Assembly: GCF_047495875.1 (NCBI RefSeq)
Contig: NC_092497.1
Location: forward strand, 68,772,511-68,836,510
Reading direction: 5' to 3'
Source of the DNA: Pithys albifrons albifrons
Taxonomy: Eukaryota; Chordata; Aves; Passeriformes; Thamnophilidae
Length of the DNA stretch: 64,000 nucleotides
The notes beneath the pieces are model-generated. The model was not told the origin of the DNA. It saw nothing but the letters and a program-made list of their open reading frames with translations, and did no database searches. The translations under genes were made by a program, and so were the position numbers. This document shows, piece by piece, positions 39,201 to 54,200 of this stretch. Numbering within the stretch: position 1 is the first letter of the stretch; each line of letters opens with the position of its first letter.

Positions 39201-42200
39201 TTTTTTAAATGCTGTATTTGTAAAAGACTTATACCTCATTTTATTTTTAAAAGCTATTGCATGTAATTTCTGCCTATCATATGCTTTGGAAGCCAAATAC
39301 GAGGAAAGGGAAAGTAAATAAAAAATTGGGTGCTTTCAAAAATGCCTCCAGGAAAAATAAAATAACTGGCATATTAATTGAAAGGACAATTAAAAACCAA
39401 AATGAAACAAATGACAACTGAAGAAATCTACAGTGACTGGACTTTTTCAGTTTTATTTACTAGTTTCCTAGAGATCAAACAAAGGAGGATACAGATTAAA
39501 TCACAAGAGACAAATACTTTTAGTCTTGGTGTGGTCTATTCATATTCACAAAAAGTTAACAAGTCTAAACACATGACTACTGCAACATAATGGTTAAATA
39601 CCCAAATCCACAATGTGGCATGCCTCCAATCAAGTAATTTTCCCTGAGGAATATGGACTCTGATCTGGAATTTCACTAAGTGTTTGTAATTTGTATCATT
39701 TTGCCTGGCTTAGAGTAAACATCTAAGTACGAAACTTGTGTCTGAATATCATTATTGTGATGATCTAATTGCTCTTAGAGAGCATACTTTATGCATGCTC
39801 AAGAGACTGTGACGCTTTAGGATCATCTTTTGATGTAAGCAACAAAAACTTTAAATGAAAACCAAGTATTTTTCCAACATTAGAATTTTCAGGTGTGTTG
39901 CCCTAGCTTCACAGCTCTCTTCTCATCATTTCAGCTTTCACTACTTCCAACAGCAAAATCTGAACATGGTATTTCAGATGGTGTCACTATGTACTAAAAA
40001 CACTTAGATAATTTCTTCATCAAAGGCAACAGTGAAATAACAACACATCTTCTAAATTGAAGGTGTTGAAAAACCTAGGAAGTTACCAATTTAGTCATAT
40101 TGAGACTTAAGGTCCCATCTCTCAGTGAAAATGACCTGAATTCTGTAATTCAAAAGACATAAAGAAATTGCAAATGCCCTATTTCAGTTCTCTCATTCTG
40201 CTTCTCCTTGAACAAGATTTTCCTTTCATTTAGGAACTTGTTCTAGGAACTTAACTAAGAATTCATTAAATGCCAAAAGTGTGGGAAGTTTTAATACAAC
40301 ACCTAAACTAATAATTTTTATAAAAAATGCACATAAATGCTATATGACTTCTTGTTTCTGTGATCACCTTGTTTCATGCTTCCAATCTAAGACAATGCCA
40401 TTCTGCTGAGATGATACCAAGCATCTCTAAACTGAAGCAGCAAAATTCTAGCAAAGACATTATCACCCATCAGAATGTGTGTAGGGCAGAAACACTACCT
40501 AGTTACATTCAAGGTGATTTTTCACAATCAAAAATTCATGTGTCCACAATGAAGAAAAGTTGGTAACATACCAACGAGGTGTGAAAGGGAGACTATTTCT
40601 AGAAACAGTATTTTTTCACAGTGCTTCCTAGAGTTCAACTAGAAAGCTACATATTATACTGAAAAAAAAGAGGAAACAGTGCTGTGGTAGGTTGACCTTG
40701 GCTGAAGGCCAACTGCCCACCAAAGCTGCTCTATCACCCCTCTCTTCAGATGGGCAGGAGAGAAAAAATAAGACAAAAGCCACCCGATAGTCCTCTCAGC
40801 TACCCCAGCCTTCCATGCAAACTCAATACAAGTGTGAGAGCAAACCACATTAGCAAACCTTACAGTAGTCTCTGTGTTTTAAAAGCCAAAATTAACAAAT
40901 TATTTTAGGGGTACTGTTTGTAAACAACAGCACCCAGAACAGCAAAATTTAAGAGAACATAACGAAATAAAAAAGGAAGAGCTGTAAGGTATGGAGGTAT
41001 GGCTATATCCTGACAGATTAGCATTTATTAACTGCAGCCACCATAATCTGAATGACAAAAAATGCTTCTTTCTGGAACTTTGTACACATGTATGTAAATC
41101 TGAACATTTCTGATGTTTAAGAAGATGCTGAAATGAAACTAAAAGCAAGGCTCCTTTGTAGGAAGGGTAAATAGCATGCTGCAATGCCATTTGTGTGGAG
41201 GCGAACACATCCTACCTCCAAGACTCAATCTGACATGGGTACAGCCAGAAGAAGAAGCTGGCCCCCAGTTTACACACACATAAGACTTTTGCTCCCTGAA
41301 TCGGGCAACACACAGAAAACCTAAAATACTTCAACTCATGAAATACTTTCAGTGTGCCACAGCACCGTATTTCATTTAAAATGCAAAGCATCAGAGAGTG
41401 CATTAACCCATTCAGCTACCAGGGTCACTCTGATGACAGCCAAGCAAATATTGAAAATGACAGCAAGTCTGGAGCTTGAAAAAATGGATGCACAGGCAGA
41501 GGAAGAAGCAGTACTCCGAAAGGGATCACAGGCCATGTACAAATGTAGAGCACACATACAGTAAGACCCACTGATGGGAATCAAGACAAACCTTGAATGG
41601 TGTGGGAGCAAAAGGGTTAGTTGGGGAACAACGGAAGGTAACCCTAACTGGATTCGATACCTCCTACAGTAACAGAAAACAGCAATCCACATGTTACAGC
41701 ACCTTTGGCAATACACAGTACTGTTAATGAATAATTAATTTTCAATTACAGATTCATTTTACTAATTGCAGCAACTTTATTAGCTCCATTTATAAGTGAA
41801 CAGAAGTATTTAAGGACTATTAAGGACACTGATTCAGCAATTCTTTTTACTATACATGAACCTTAGCTCAGAAAGAGGACAGAGATGACAAAAGGCCTTT
41901 CTTATATTAATGCCTAAAAAGAAATTATGCAGAAACTGCAAGATGTATTCTTTAAAATATGTGCAATATTTTTCAGAAATCCTTTTGACATATAGAAAAT
42001 ACAAGCTACCACTTATGTTACACATCTATTCCCTTTTCTCAGATACAAAACTGTAATAAACACAAAAACAGATTTCACAAACACACATGCAATTATACAC
42101 CACATGTCATATCATAGATGTTCATTGCACATATGATGTATTTGACAACATGGGAAAACAGACAAACAGCACAATCACTTTCAAGATGTAAAACAGCTAG

Positions 42201-45200
42201 AAATTATTTTATTAAACTGGAAATGCATGCACATAAGAATTAAGCTTTTATTTATTATTGTGTTAGAGGTTAACTCTGTTTCCATTGCAAACAACATGCA
42301 GTAAGCACTAATCACAAAAAAAGAAGCTGACTCTCTTAGAATTTCCAAAGATGTCAGCATCTTAGTCGTAATGCATTAAAAGAATTTTCAAGAAGCAGAG
42401 GGAAAATATTTTCAGCATCATAAACCAAAAGCCGCCAATGTTTTTTTTCATGCAAAAAGAAAGATATCAAAGCTGCAAGGTCCTAAACACATAGAAGAAG
42501 TACATAGCAGCAAAACATCTCACACTGATGAGAGTTACACTCCTGTGCACACTTTAACATATACCAGAATCACTGATCTTGTAACTGAAAACCTGCTCCT
42601 TTGGTAGCCACGAATAGATCAGATTTAGTGGTTATGACTCATAGAGCCATCATTTTTCCACTTCTCCATGACTTTCCTATGTGTATGCATGTCTGTGTCT
42701 TTTTAATTCACTACATAGAATTCTCACTCTCATCAGCATAGTATTTTACCCAAATTGGTATGAAAGAATTGAAATGCAGAGAGACACAAATGGCAAAGAA
42801 GCACACATATTATGTTTGGTGAATCAAAAAAAGAGTGTGTCATCATCCAACCTTGGTAGTGTTGAACTGAGAAGAATCAGCAAATGGGTTAGTGCTGCTG
42901 AAGAGAGTAGGCCTACAGAAAACACTGCTCTGCAGAAAAGACAGGGAAGGGTTCTAAAAGGAAAGCATAATAGAAACTAAGCAAACCCAGTTTTCAATTA
43001 CCCCTTTTCACGCGTGAAGCAAAACATATTTATGCAGTTATTTGGGCTAACCAAACAAGGTCCACTTCCAGCACTTTGCTACAGATATGTAGCACTTGCT
43101 CTAGCCCACAAAATACATCAAGTATAGAATTGAGCAGCATGAAGATGAGAATTTATGTGCTGTGATATTTGCATAATTTCATCCAAATATCCCACTGTTT
43201 ATTTTGTAAAAGAGAGGGTTTAGTACTATTAGGCATCTCTAAGCAGCTTTCGTATCTAATAACTTCTACTGAAGACTTTGTATATGTGTGCATACATCTA
43301 TAATTGTCTGAATTTATAGTTTATTGAAACTAAATTCTCTGGTCTTTCATTTTAGCAATGCAAGGTGCTTCCTCATTATTATTTAACACAAAAAGAGTTT
43401 ACACATTTAGACCAAATTAAAAGATGTAATTTGACCATTATATTCCTTACACAGTTTTTGCACTGTACTCTATTTTGAGATCAGAATCTGCTTAATTGAG
43501 AAGGATAGCTCTGATTTCACATAATTTGTTGGAAATATACTACGTGTACTTAAAACTAATTTCTGCACTAAGTGTATCCATCTGGCAGTTGCCTGTAAGT
43601 CTTAGGGCTCTAAGTTTAGCACTGCAGGAAAATAAGAAGTATAGTAAATGGAAAGGAATGTGAAAAGCTTGCAGGATCATTTATATCAAGAGTAATTGGA
43701 ATCTGAATGTCCATTGCTGTTTAAAAATTTTCTTAAAGCATTTTGTTTTTTGATAAATGCTCCTGAAAATAGTAAATGCATTCCTAAACATTTATTTTCC
43801 AATATTGTGTTGCAAAAAAGTAATTTCATAAGACAACCTATGTCTTTACTGTATCTTCAGCAGTGAGAAAGTAGTGCAGTGTACGAGCAAGGCTTCTTCA
43901 CTGTCAAGTCACTCTAAGTGAACAGGCTGTATCCCTACAGTACAACAGGATTTTCTCTTTACAGAGGCCCTCTACAAAGAAAAGATTGTTGTTTAGTGAT
44001 GCTATTACACTTTAACCATTACATTTGTCATCTGACTAAAAATCGATGTATGTATCGATACATATATCAATGAAATTTTAGGCAACTAAAAAAGCATCAC
44101 AAACATTTTGTGATAGCCTAATAAAAGAGGAAACAAAAGATCAGCTACAATCATTCAAAATTTTCCCTTTTATGGCATAGTTCCATATATAGCCCAAAAT
44201 ACTATCCCAAATTCTGATCCATGCAAGAGCATTGTATAAATATGGACTGACCACTGTGATAAAAGTATCTGAGTTTGCCTGAACAGTTCAGTTTAGCATA
44301 CCTTCTTACACAGAATAATAAAAGCAAATGCTAAAATGAAAGGAATTTTTCCTTTTGCTGTTTTTTTTTAAATCAAAACCTAAAATAAGAGGATTTCTTT
44401 TAACATTCTTTTTCTCCCTTGTTGCAATTAAGTTCTGTTCAGAATTTTATTAATGTGTCCAAGATGCTAAGGTAACAGAAACTAGCTAGCATTTCATATA
44501 GCACAATGCTGTAACACTACTATGGGACCATAACCATGGTAATATATTATTTCTTACTCAGAAATAACTAGAGCAGTATTGGTATGAAACACAGACTAGA
44601 TGGGTAACTTCTTATTAGCAAAACTATCAACTAGCTTTTCACAGTCTATTTGCATTACTTGGGCTATTCTGGAGTACACTCAGGATCTCTTTAACTGCTA
44701 GATAAGCCTGCATGAAAAAAGCAAGGGAGAACTGAATTCCTTAGCTACATATCACTTGAAACTGACTTCCTGGCTACATATATAGGAGTACCATATTAAA
44801 TATAGCTACTGTGTGCAGATATTTGGGTGACTGCACATAAATGGAAGCAGGAAATTGAAGATCTTATTATAAAGTATATATTCAAGTTTTGAAAGATAAA
44901 GATAATAAATATAATGCCATTTATGAAGATCACAACACAATATACAGTATTTGCAGTGTTTGTGCTTACAGAGAAATAAAGGTTTGTTAGTACAGTCAAG
45001 AAATAACCAACAAGCTTAATAATTTGAAAAGAACAATGATTAAAAATAGTAAAGGAGCATTCACTAAATAAAAGTAAGTTGTGACAAAGTAATGGCATCA
45101 GTCCCATCCCAAACTGGCCTAAACATCCAGTAGAGGCAATTCTGTTCATATCACAGCAAACACAAAAGCCTTACTTTAGTAGCTTGAGTATCAATAATCA

Positions 45201-48200
45201 ACATTCAATAGAACTTTTTCATGCAACTTTACCTTAGATGACTGATGATAAAATGGGTTAGTAGTTTTCTGCCCACAGGGAGCAGAAGATGAGGAAGGGC
45301 TATAAAGAGACTCTGGCTGGGGAACAAGAGTTATGAGACAACTAGTAAATAAACAAGCAGCTTACACAGACTCTACAATGAGGAAGTTTAGTTTCTAGTG
45401 ATGCAAGCAACTTATATTAAAGCTCAGCAGCTTTTGTCTGCCATGTCCATGCAGTTTAGTGACAGAACACTTCCATGTACTTCTAGGTCCTTTCATTAAT
45501 GTCCAAAGAATTTTTTAACAGGTGCTGTATTTCTGCATGCGCTCCTCAGACACGCTGTCAATCTCTAAGAGTTGGTTTTAGTTAGACTCCTACTCTGCCC
45601 CCCAACAAATTATCTTTCTTGAGGCTTTTCAAAATAGTTTGAGGACGGCGTGCTGGAGGGTAATTCCAAATCCAAATCGATTTCATTCTAAATGGAAATA
45701 ATACTTAAATCAAATCTTTGTTCCTAAAATAGCTGAGATGGCACTTTCAGGATTAAATATCCCATTCCCAAACACCACCATCTTGAACAATTTTTTCATT
45801 CATTGCTATGTAATACATCTCTTTCAATATTCTTAATGCTTACCCTTGGTCTGCTTATAATGCTCTGTACCATAAAGACTACAGGATTGCCTGCCTTCCG
45901 TATGGCTTCCACAGCTTGTTCATGGCTGGCATCTCTGAGGTCAATCCCATCCACCTGTAATTGGAAGGCCTCATCTTAGCAATGCAAAGAAGCTACAAGA
46001 ATCACGAGTCACTTTTGAATTTTAGGAAACTTTCACTAAAACCTAAGCCCAAACCTCTGTTTCTGGCGAAAGCTTTCTACTGACTTGGCCTGAGATCACT
46101 CACACAAGTCTGAGATTTCCAAGAGTACAGAAAGGACATTAAATAAATATTCTCTTATTCTTCTGTTTTTAAAACATTCTTGGTTCAGGGTCTCTTAATC
46201 TTTCTCACAGGCAATGTAACAGAAGAGATATGATAATGTGAAGAGAGGGGCACCATTTGCCAAACACTTCTCCGTGCAAATCCTATCTCCCAGGACTTTC
46301 TGATATTTACATACTGAAACTTGTTAGGTGCTGTAGAGTCTTTCACAATCTTTTTTGTTTGCTGGTTTAGTCTGTGTGTTTGTTTGTTTTCGAAAAGCAA
46401 GATTAGACCAATTTTAGCTACTAGACACTTTCTTCAGAATTTAAATTTTTAGGTCACAGATGGAAAGCTTTCTCTGTTCTAGAAGGTGGCCCTTACACCG
46501 TATGGCTAAGGACAATCTTTGTCTGGTTGCTTTTCTTCATGTCTTCATATGTACTGGTGTGTGAAAGAATTTGTCTTGCTATCCAGGTAACAACATTACA
46601 GTGATGTTAGCACCAGTAAAGTATTCTCACAATGACCACAACAAAAGCTAGAAGCTAACACAGAAAGGTTATTTGTTAGTGGCAATTCTTGCACAGAAAG
46701 TTATATGATGAAGATTATCCCTACAACATTTTAATTGTCTAACTCTTCCTTAAGCTTAACTATCCAATGTAAATTAGAAAGCAAAAAAAGAATCTGACAG
46801 AAATTCTAAATCTGTGAAGAACTGAACAATAATAGTAAGGCTCTCCAGCTGTCCATCTCTGAAATACTATATGCAATAATGGAGATAAAAGCTTAGATAT
46901 GCCACAACTGGAGAAACTGAAATAATCCATTCAGAAACAGCCACATGAACATTTTAATTTTACTCACCAATTCCAACTTCTGCAAGCATCACTGTCAGAG
47001 ACAATTGCACTCAAGAAAATCCAGTTATTTAGATAAAATTACTATTTTCAACTTTGTGGCCATCAAGCAAAATTCCAACTCCCAATCTGTTATACACTGA
47101 AACTGTTCCATGACATTGTAGAAAGTGCTACTCATATCAAGGTATTATTTCAAGATCCTTCATAGGAATCTTGTAGCAAACACCAAAATGCAGTTTCAGT
47201 ACCACTGTGTAAATAAAGCCTAGTCAGATCCACAATCACCATCTCCATCACCCTGCTTGTTACATTCTTACTGATGAACAGTCAGCTAAGGACATCCAGC
47301 AGGGTGGAGGGCAGTTCCTAAGAACCTGAAGCTGGAGACAGGATAATGCCTGACACTGATAATCATCATAGGAAAGACCCTTCTTTCAGTATGTTCATTC
47401 TTCAGTATCTTTAAGCAAGAAAGCAGAAGTGGCTGCATGAGCACAGGATTGGCTAAATAGAAGAGGAATCTAGATAAATCCCTTCTTGTAATACCACTGG
47501 CTACCTTATGCTCAGGCATGGACAGAGTGTTCTTAATTTCTGAAGCATCAAAACCAGGTTTTTTCACATCAGGAGGAAAAAAAAATTGTGTCTCCCTTAA
47601 TTCCTCCACAAGGTACACAAGAATGATGTGATCTGATTAAGATGCAAGAGGGAAATAAGCTTGGTATTTATCTGCATGATTTACACTGGCCATTTCTGTT
47701 GCTACCCAATACACAAAAGTGAAATCTTTTAGCTTCATGAAATGTAAGCTTTTTCCTACACATGCTGGCTTTAAAACAGACAGGTTGAACTGCTGGCTTC
47801 ATAGCACCCTGCTCACACAGTCAGTCATCTATGCTTCAGGTTGGATATTCAACTTAACAGACAGCTGTCTGCACATAAACAGCAGCAGATGGTACTACAG
47901 TCTGTATGGCTCAAGTGGTGTCAGCTGGAGCAATTACACAGCTGTCGGCCGAGAGCCACACATCCTTCTCAGAGACTCCTGAGATGCTGGGGGAATTGCA
48001 GGAAAAGCCATTCAGCTGGTACCTCTACAATCCGATCTCCAGTTTTCAGAGTTCCATTTTTGCCAGCTGGGCTGTCTTCCAGGATGTGCTTGATAAAGAT
48101 CCCTCTCATCACTTCTCCATTACTCAGGCGGCTCCCCATCCCTCGTCCTCCAACAATGCTGATCCCCAATGACTTGCTGGGCTCTCTCCAGAGTTCAACC

Positions 48201-51200
48201 CTATTGTGACAAAACAAGGACTAAAATAAATGAAAATCTGTTGTGATTTTGACAATGCTGCACACTAAAGACACCTGTATTTGCACAATTGCTTAAAAAT
48301 ATTCTGAAATAACTCCTTGCATTATTTTGTTTTTCAGTGGCGATTATCTTCTGAATTGGTCAGAAAGTCTGTAACTGAGTCTAATGTTGGTCACTTTATT
48401 TTGGATTCGAATAAAACCTTTGAATCCTTCTGTTCACCTCTTCTTTCTGCATCTCTGACAGTTAGCCTGCAATAAGTAAACTATTAAAACAATCAAGACA
48501 CTGCTAGATTTAGCCCAATGGCAGCAAAAATCAATGGTGAATTACTCTTGCAATGCACAACACACCTAAGTGCAGCAATTTTGCTGCTTTCTTACTCCTC
48601 ATAAAATATACTATGTTTCAAAATTTTTGAATTTCAGATGACATTTTATACTGCACAACTAGATCTGCACTTACTTTCTGGGCTGGTTCCAGTTACTGAA
48701 AGCCGCATTTTGAAGTTCACTTTCTTCTCCCTCCCCTTCTTCACGTTCTGGAAGCTCTGGGAGTTCCCTGATGATGAACCAGAGCATGTAATTAATTTTT
48801 AAAGAACTCACATAAAGACTACATTTTTCTAAAGAAAACTCATATATGGAATCAACCTGCCAACATTAGAATTTTTACACAGGATTCACTTATGGAACTT
48901 CTTTTCCAGATGTATGTTGGAATACATGTGTTGTTTGGGGATTCCCTGTTCAATTTTTTTTGCAACCAAGTTGCTATACACAACACAGAATAAAAGACTC
49001 TGCAATTTGGAAGCAGAACCAAGTCAAAGGTAACAGTTATTATTTAATGTTTTCAAAATGGAATAAATAACAACAGCACTCAAAAAAGTTACTGTTTTTT
49101 GAGATGAATTTCACAAAACCAAATACTACTAATCACTTTGAAATTTTGGATTGTAACTGCAATGAGTTGTTGAAACTCAAGGAAAGGACAGCAGAATTCA
49201 TTCTTTCCAATTATGTTCTGAAAAGACCATCAATACCAAATTCTTATGTTGAAAACTGAGTATTTGTGTCAACACCGAAATCAAATTGCATGGGATTTAA
49301 GAGAGTTTTAGGATGAAAGAAAATTCAATTTCCTTTTTTGGGCAGATCAAACAGCCTTGTAGAAATGTTTAAAAAAATTATTAGTAAAAGCAAAAGTTGT
49401 ATTCTGAATAGCTTTTTATTTTAACAGCTGCTGGTCTGAAGAAAATCATCCATCTTTCATGTCTTTTACCATAAAACTTATCTTCCAAACATGTGTAAAG
49501 TGTATGGAAGGAGTTACATCTGAGAGCTCTGTGGGAGAAAAAACCGTAAGCCTTTTGACTCACCTGACAATATGTGAAGGAAAAAGTTCAAGTGGCACAG
49601 CTTCCTCTGTCTCTTGTCCCAAACCAGCCCTGTACTCGTCTAAATTTTCTGCTGGCACATATGTAATACTGCAATAAAATGGGACACAATTAAAGTAGCA
49701 TGAGGACTGCCGGTCCTCCTTTTGGTGGGTGTGAGGTATGGATATGAGGAAGCCACTCAAGACCATTTCACTGACTTCAAAGGCACAGCACAAGTACATT
49801 GGGAGTAAGCAGTTATATGAATGCTTTGTGACTTTGCAACAAAGATGCATTTATAGTCGAATTAGGTAGCTGAACAGCACTTTCTTGCACACAATAATTT
49901 TCCATAATTAAAGTAAATGGTGCTTGAACAGCGACAATTCAGCTTCAGTCAAAACAGAGATTCCTTCTGCAAAAACGAAAACCAAAGGATCCGTGAAGTT
50001 TGAGGCACCATTACCACACTAAATGACTGTCAAAAATCTTTCTGAAAGTTGGCTTGTAGGAGGTTTTGAGCTTTCCTGTGTGATTTTGTATTTATTTTAG
50101 TTTTCTAAGCTTTTGGTAAAGGATAATCTAGGGATTTGGACATATAAAGGTGTTACAGCACACCACCTATGCTTCAGAGAGCAAATCCCTGCTGAAGTCC
50201 TTCCTTCTCCACTCTTTCATGCACTTCCAGCCACTGTGGGGCAGTCCGATAATCACATTTCACCAATCAAATGACATGCAGACTCCACTCAATGTTTGAA
50301 TGTCAGAAACAGAAAAGGCCCAATAGACTGGGGAGGGTGAAATAAAGGTATGGAAAAAAGATTAAGACATGAAGAATATTTCTTAAAAAACTTCCCTCTA
50401 CAGGAAAAAAGGATACTATGATATAAGCAAGGCTACTTAGATATTCCTTATTTAATGATGCTTTATCTTCTTAAAGAAGTATAATTGCACAAAAATCAGC
50501 TTAGCTATGAGATCCAGGTCTGCCAAGAAGTAAGGTTAATGGAAAAATGACACAAAAAAGTCTGTCTTCTCAAACATCACAATTGCTAAAAGAAAAATAA
50601 ATATATTTCCCCACAGAAGAGACATGGGGAAAAAAACGCAAAAAACCAAACTGGACAACTTCACAAGGATGCATAAGCTGCTGAGGAGAGACTCGGCTCT
50701 GAGGCTCTCAGCCAGAGCTTTCTCCTGTCCCTCATTCCCTGACTGAAGTCCTATTCTGTTACACCCTGACTGCCACTGATCTTCCCTCTCATTGGTTTTC
50801 TGTTGAATACAGCAAGCACCAGATGGCAGCGCAAATGAACTTTCATATGACTAATTCTCTCAGTCCAAAACACTCTACCAAAATTATCATAATGACCACC
50901 TTTATATGCCATCTTTTTCTGTGTCCAAGCATGTTCCCTATCTCCTCTCACATCTACCACATTTAGAAAAGTGCAAAGAGGATCTTTACAGAAGTGCCTA
51001 GGATGCTGAACAGGAGGAACTCCACAGCTCTTCTAATGGCAATTTCTAAAACACCCGTATATTATCACCAAGCTTTTCCTTTTCTTTAAATCTCCCCCTT
51101 GTTCTGCTTTGGCCTTTTTTTCAAGCACTCAAGTGTTACTGCACTTGAAACAAAGTATTTTCCTTTTGAAGTGCTGATACAGAAGTTCCACCTAGAAAGC

Positions 51201-54200
51201 CTATAAGAATATTTGCCTCTACAAAAAAAAGATGTGTAAGTTCCACTTCAATGTAAGAAAACCTAACATTTATTCAGTTACATTCATCAGTTTCATCCCA
51301 ACCAAACTCATCAATTTTCACCCCATAAAAAAAAAGTAGGAAATAATGTATTTTCCCTTGACAGACAGCTACGGTAAAAAAATACTCAGAGCTACAATGT
51401 TTCTGCCAACTAGAAGGCCTGAACAACCTCCTTTATGCTAAATTGCAGCTGCTCACAGCATGGAAAGGAAAACGGCATACTCCTAAAAAGGAAAGAGATA
51501 AACCCAGATTCAGGCTGGACATATACAGCAGAGTGTGATCTCTTACCAGTGTCCAGTATCTATCAACTCTTGTCTAGTTATTTTGTGTAAGGAGCACATG
51601 GCAAACAATTATGTAGGGTGTCAAGGTTCGAGTGAAGTAGTAGTTCTTACCTCATATGTCAGTATTAGAGATCAGCTATTGGGGAGGCAAACCATGTCCA
51701 CTCCAACTTCTGGGATAACCAGTTGTTTTACATTATATGAATTAATAACTGATATTGTGCTGGAATATTCCAAAGGAGCAACTCAAAGGATGCTCTCAAA
51801 GAGCCTTATACTTAGCAACATCTCCCAAAAGCTACCTTAGCTTCCCTCTCTGTGTACAGCACTGGAGCTAAGAAGAGGTTCACCGCTACCATTTTTAAAA
51901 AATGTATCTAAAATTGAGCAACTGAATTACCTAACTGATTTCCAGAGTCTCGCTGGGAGCTGTTACATTTTATCTCTTTGGAAAAATACATTATTTCTGT
52001 TTTAGTGATACACTGCACTTCAAATGCCCTAATTTAAAGCACTCAGAGGAACATTCAGTATGTTCATGAATGTTCATTCTTATATACAACTAAATTTCAG
52101 TAATGTTTCAGCTATTTCACAAATATATACTTGTATTTTGCAAAAAATAGCATCATAAACTAAACTACACGTATCAAATACACAAAGAGTTACATGCTGC
52201 GTAGTTCACCTTTGTTTCTTGCTCAGGAATTCCGAAGCTGCAAAGGCTTCCCTAGCTTCTCTTACTACCTAAGCTGTATAACTGATGTGACTGTTCTCCT
52301 CCACTCTCTCCTTTGTATGCTATTGCAGTGAAAAGTTACACCAAAAAGCTTCTTTCTGGTGTAAATTACAGTTTCAGGAAATACGTATACTGGAAAGTAG
52401 CCTTTGCTATGAGGCTGTTCAACCTGTTCCTGCTGTCTGTGACACTTGGCAAGGTCAAATTGTATTAAAGACCTTCAATTTACATGAAATTTTTCTCTGT
52501 TAAAAATGAGCAGATACGTTTTTCCCTGTGCACATGAGCAGACACCCTCCAGTTATCACTTGTTGTATTTCTACTGTAGCTCACTTGGAGGTCACAGTGA
52601 GGTCTGACCACATCCAGCATCATCTCGAACAGCTCTGCCTGTGACTGGGAAGATGAGGGGCCCAGAAGAAGTGCATTGGGCTCCTTTGATCCACTGTTGA
52701 ACCTTGTGCTGTAAAGTGGAAATAAAAATCCAACCCAGGCACCTGAATGACTGATCTGCAAAAGAGACTGGTAATTGCCTTAATATGGTTACAGGGAAGA
52801 CATCAAGAGAAACAAGTGCCAGAGAAGAAGAATAAAGACATGAAAAACAAGCAACAAGTAAATGACTGCTCTACTCTTGTACTGTATTTCTTAGCTTCAA
52901 GAAAAGTTGGAAGTTCAACAATTTCAAAAGAAAATGTATTTGCAGGGTTTAATCATTTCCCTCATTTCACAGCTGCACAGCTTGAAAGTGTTCTAGTTTT
53001 CTTTCTTGAGGACTAAACACACTTCTTCAACACTCAGAGATATGCACTAGAAACTAAAGCAACAAAAATAGAAACACCAATGGTTGTACATATGAAAATA
53101 TCTTGTAGACACAACATTGCATGCAGAACAGAGGAACGTTTATCACATGCTTGACTCAACAGCCACACAAAGCCTTGAAACACCAACAAACCAAGTAACA
53201 AAATATGGCAAATGTACAGGACAAATTGCTCTAATTAACATTTACGGTTTACTTTGAATCTCTTCATCCACGAAGGAAGTAAAATGGAAGTGCCACAGAA
53301 AATATTACACTAAGATTAATCCAGATATCAGTACAATGTACTTATGCCAATTCTAGCAGTGAACCTTGTACGCATACACGCATAGGCACACGTGTTATAA
53401 GCACATCTCAGGTGGCTGTCATAGAAGAAATTTAAAAACATTAGCAACAATTTTTTTAGAATACAGGTATTTTCATTCCAGACTTAAAAAGTATGCTCCA
53501 GTCTTCAAGTTTAAAGCCATACATATATATACACACAGAAATACACACACAGAGTCTTAACCTTTGTTAATAAAAAATATATATACACATCCACATGTGT
53601 AGCCACATGTGCATGCACACACAAACATATACAAGGAATGAGAGAGTATGTACCTATATCTGGATATATCCCTGACATTACTACTGATATCATGAAAGCA
53701 TGGAATGATTTTACAGACAAGTTGCAACATAGAACCATAATGAGTTTCTGAATTGCCAATACTCACACATAACAGAGGGCCTGATCATCAGCAGGTGCTG
53801 GAGAAGATCTAGAATGTGAAGCATACGATGCAGCATCTTTTACAATGTTGTTAAGAAATGTCAGTGTCTCATACTGAATGTGAGAGGCATACTTATGTTG
53901 TTAAAAGTGTGAGATGCTTTTTTACCCCTCTCTTCCCATTCCACCTCCACTTCATCTCTATCTAACCCAGAAAGTACCTGGTATTTATTATTATCTAGAA
54001 CAGTGATTATTAACAGACATGGAAAATGGAATTGCAATCTTATTTCTTGATCAGGAATTCATCCCCACACTTCAGTCAGATGAATTCTAATCCATCCCTG
54101 TAATTATGTGACAGATGCTACAAGCAGCTGCTCCTGAGCATGAAACACTGGCTATTATTACAGAAATATAAAAGTACCTGGCAAGGTAGAGTGAGAAGTG

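Noticed and set aside
47841..48209. Plus-strand open frames at the PDZ7 exon
   Set aside because: They are antisense shadows of the conserved PDZ7 coding exon.
53365..53640. CA/TA-rich tract as a regulatory or Z-DNA element
   Set aside because: It is ordinary impure simple sequence in an intron with no further support.
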